Translations under genes and position numbers: made by a program
DNA from: an uncultured Pseudomonas sp.
GTDB lineage: Bacteria > Pseudomonadota > Gammaproteobacteria > Pseudomonadales > Pseudomonadaceae
Assembly: GCA_943914515.1 (NCBI GenBank)
Contig: CALUCI010000296.1
Location: forward strand, 1 to 5,886
Reading direction: 5' to 3'
DNA: 5,886 bases
Shown: piece after piece, positions 3,896-5,886 of the stretch
How positions within the stretch are numbered: position 1 is the first letter of the stretch
How the letters are laid out: every line of letters begins with the position of its first letter
The notes under the pieces: model-generated
Seen by the model: only the letters and a program-made list of their open reading frames with translations
Databases searched by the model: none
Told to the model about the DNA's origin: nothing

Positions 3896-5886
3896 TCAAG
3901 CCTCTTCTTCGCCGTCCAGCAACTGTGTTTCAAGGGCCTCGCGGTACTCGCCCGGCTCCTGCCAGAGCCCGCGTTGCTGGGCCTCGATCAGGCGCTCGGT
4001 GATATCGCGCAAAGCCTCGGGATTGTGCTGACGGATAAACTCACGGGTCGCGGCATCGAGCACATAGGCGTCGGCCAGCGACTGGTAATGATGGTCGTCG
4101 ATCAGGTGGGTGGTGGCGTCGAAGGCAAACAGGTTGTCGACCGTTGCCGCCAGTTCGAACGCACCTTTGTAGCCGTGACGCTTGACCCCGTCGATCCACT
4201 TCGGATTCAACGCCCGCGCGCGGATCACCCGGTTGAGCTCTTCCTTGAGGGTGCGGATGCGCGGGCGGTCGGGCTGGCTGTGGTCGCCGTGGTAGCTGGC
4301 CGCTGGCGCGCCGCCGAGGCTTTCCACCGCCGCCAGCATGCCGCCCTGGAACTGGTAGTAGTCGTTGGAGTCGAGCAGGTCGTGTTCGTGGTTGTCCTGG
4401 TTTTGCAGGACTGCCTGCACCTGGCTCAGGCGCCGGGCGAAATGGTCGCGGGCCTCGGTGCCGTCGTCAGCGCCGCCGTAGGCATAGCCACCGTGATTCA
4501 GGTACACCTCGGCAAGGTCTTCGCGGCTGTGCCAGAGGCGACCGTCGATGGCGTTCTGCACGCCGGCACCGAAGGCGCCGGGTTTCGAACCGAAGATCCG
4601 CCAGCCGGCCTGGCGCTGCGCCTGCTGCGCATCCATGCCGCTGGCCAGCAGTTCGGCCTGCTCGGCGCGTACCCGCGCGGCCAGCGGGTTGAGCTCGTCC
4701 GGCTCGTCCAGCGCCGCCACCGCCCGCACGGCGGCATCGAACAGCTTGATCAGGTTGCCGAAGGCATCGCGGAAGAACCCCGACACCCGCAGGGTCACAT
4801 CCACCCGCGGCCGGTCGAGCAGGCTCAACGGCAGGATCTCGAAGTCGTCGACCCGCTGGCTGCCTGCCGCCCACACCGGGCGCACGCCCATCAGCGCCAT
4901 GGCCTGGGCGATGTCATCGCCGCCGGTGCGCATGGTCGCCGTGCCCCACACCGACAGGCCGAGCTGACGCAGGTGGTCACCGTGGTCCTGCAGGTGGCGT
5001 TCGAGAATCAGGCTGGCCGAGGTGAAACCCAGACGCCAGGCCGTAGCCGTAGGCAGGTTGCGCACGTCGACGGTGTAGAAGTTGCGTCCGGTAGGCAGCA
5101 CATCGAGACGCCCGCGGCTCGGCGCACCACTTGGCCCGGCCGGGACGAAACGGCCGTCGAGGGCGGCCAGCACGCCGTGCATTTCCGCCGCGCCGCAGGC
5201 ATCCAGTTGCGGCGCCACCTGGCTGCGCAATCCGTCGAGCACCAGGCGCACGGGCTCCCACTGCGGTTCGTCCGGCAGATCCAGAGTGTCGGCCAAGGTG
5301 GTTTCGATCAGGCGCGCAGCGAGCAACTCCAGGCGCTCGCGGGTATCGCCGTGGCTGCGCCACGCTTCGCGGCAAAGCTCGGCCAGAAGCTGCGGACGTG
5401 GCCCCGACCAGGGCTCGCCGAGGTCGCAATCGAGCGGATCGAAGCCCAGTTCCAAGGCCTTGGCCAGCACCCGCGGCAAGCTGCCGTTGGCGCCCCGGCC
5501 ATCGCCACGGGCGACCCGCAGCAGCGCCTGCAGGGTGTCGATGCGCAGACGCCCGACAGGCGACTCGCCGAACACATGCAGACCATCGCGGATCTGCGAT
5601 TCCTTGAGGTCGCACAGGTAGGTGTCCAGCCGCGGCAGCCAGACGTTGGCATCGTCCAGCGCGCCGTCGAGTTGCAGTTCGCGGTCGATATGGTTGTCGC
5701 GAACCAGTTGCAGGATCTGCTTTTGCAGCTCGATGGCGCGGCGCGGGTCCAGCAGTTGCGCTTCGTAGTACTCGTCGGCGAGCAGTTCCAGGTTGCGCAG
5801 CGGCCCGTAGGTTTCGGCGCGGGTCAGCGGTGGCATCAGGTGGTCGATGATCACCGCCTGGGTGCGCCGCTTGGCCTGGGCGCCCT
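3896..5886 (-). CDS. cobN: CobN, cobalt chelatase large subunit (C-terminal half, partial)
   Basis: The large subunit of aerobic cobaltochelatase binds hydrogenobyrinic acid a,c-diamide and Co2+ and is the site of metal insertion in the late-insertion B12 pathway. The frame is open to the window edge; 662 full codons plus the TGA stop (3898-3896) are visible, roughly half of a typical CobN of about 1,250 aa, and the start lies outside. Family signatures are 'IIDHLMPPLTRAETYGPLRNL' near the edge (about 5790-5854), 'GGDDIAQAMALMGVRPVW' (about 4875-4925), 'RPRVDVTLRVSGFFRDAFGN' (about 4755-4815) and the C-terminal 'GYKGAFELAATVDNLFAFDA' (about 4110-4175). I see no frame break. It is the first visible gene of the operon and is followed after one base by chlI. 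CobN and Mg-chelatase ChlH are related; CobN is favoured because of the organism type and the sequence match. Confidence 0.93.
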   Translation of the reverse strand, partial: GAQAKRRTQAVIIDHLMPPLTRAETYGPLRNLELLADEYYEAQLLDPRRAIELQKQILQLVRDNHIDRELQLDGALDDANVWLPRLDTYLCDLKESQIRDGLHVFGESPVGRLRIDTLQALLRVARGDGRGANGSLPRVLAKALELGFDPLDCDLGEPWSGPRPQLLAELCREAWRSHGDTRERLELLAARLIETTLADTLDLPDEPQWEPVRLVLDGLRSQVAPQLDACGAAEMHGVLAALDGRFVPAGPSGAPSRGRLDVLPTGRNFYTVDVRNLPTATAWRLGFTSASLILERHLQDHGDHLRQLGLSVWGTATMRTGGDDIAQAMALMGVRPVWAAGSQRVDDFEILPLSLLDRPRVDVTLRVSGFFRDAFGNLIKLFDAAVRAVAALDEPDELNPLAARVRAEQAELLASGMDAQQAQRQAGWRIFGSKPGAFGAGVQNAIDGRLWHSREDLAEVYLNHGGYAYGGADDGTEARDHFARRLSQVQAVLQNQDNHEHDLLDSNDYYQFQGGMLAAVESLGGAPAASYHGDHSQPDRPRIRTLKEELNRVIRARALNPKWIDGVKRHGYKGAFELAATVDNLFAFDATTHLIDDHHYQSLADAYVLDAATREFIRQHNPEALRDITERLIEAQQRGLWQEPGEYREALETQLLDGEEEA

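Noticed and set aside
3895..3933. N-terminal extension of chlI to a TTG at 3933
   Set aside because: The extension lies inside cobN. The ATG at 3894 has a proper AGAGG ribosome site and gives the usual family N-terminus (MSEPVHFPLAAVVG).
3421..4002. Plus-strand open frame (193 codons) antisense to chlI and the cobN end
   Set aside because: Antisense shadow of two well-supported conserved genes.

Overview
The window looks like chromosomal DNA of a fluorescent-type Pseudomonas (P. fluorescens/P. putida group). Evidence is the high GC content, Pseudomonas-style REP palindromes, Pseudomonas-like coding style and a cobN-chlI-chlD gene order. This is an inference from familiarity, not from a database search.

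Layout, left to right. Positions 1-211 are non-coding and hold a head-to-head pair of REP palindromes. A minus-strand gene (212-1537) encodes a VpsR-like bacterial enhancer-binding protein with an intact sigma-54 contact motif and a degenerate receiver domain. A 327-bp AT-richer intergenic region with inverted repeats (1538-1864) separates it from a divergent plus-strand gene for an 88-aa protein I do not recognise (1865-2131). A strong hairpin with A and T tracts on opposite sides (2157-2182) sits between that gene and the converging chelatase operon and can terminate transcription from both directions.

From 5886 down to 2204 the minus strand carries the aerobic cobalt chelatase operon: the C-terminal half of cobN, then chlI starting one base after the cobN stop, then a von Willebrand A (VWA) reading frame in the -1 frame. 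The organism appears to use CobN as the large subunit with Mg-chelatase-type ChlI/ChlD partners instead of CobS/CobT, inserting cobalt into hydrogenobyrinic acid a,c-diamide for vitamin B12 synthesis.

The most notable signal is at the chlI/VWA junction. Two codons before the chlI stop lies A AAA AAG, the dnaX-type slippery heptamer. It is preceded at 11 nt by a Shine-Dalgarno-like GAGGTG and followed after a 6-nt spacer by a perfect 10-bp GC-rich stem-loop. A -1 slip there joins the AAA+ domain to the VWA domain in one 563-aa ChlD-like protein, while normal decoding gives the 334-aa ChlI-like protein. One gene would therefore make both the small and the medium chelatase subunits. The phenomenon has been described for chlD genes of cobalamin producers; this window contains a very complete example of the signal.
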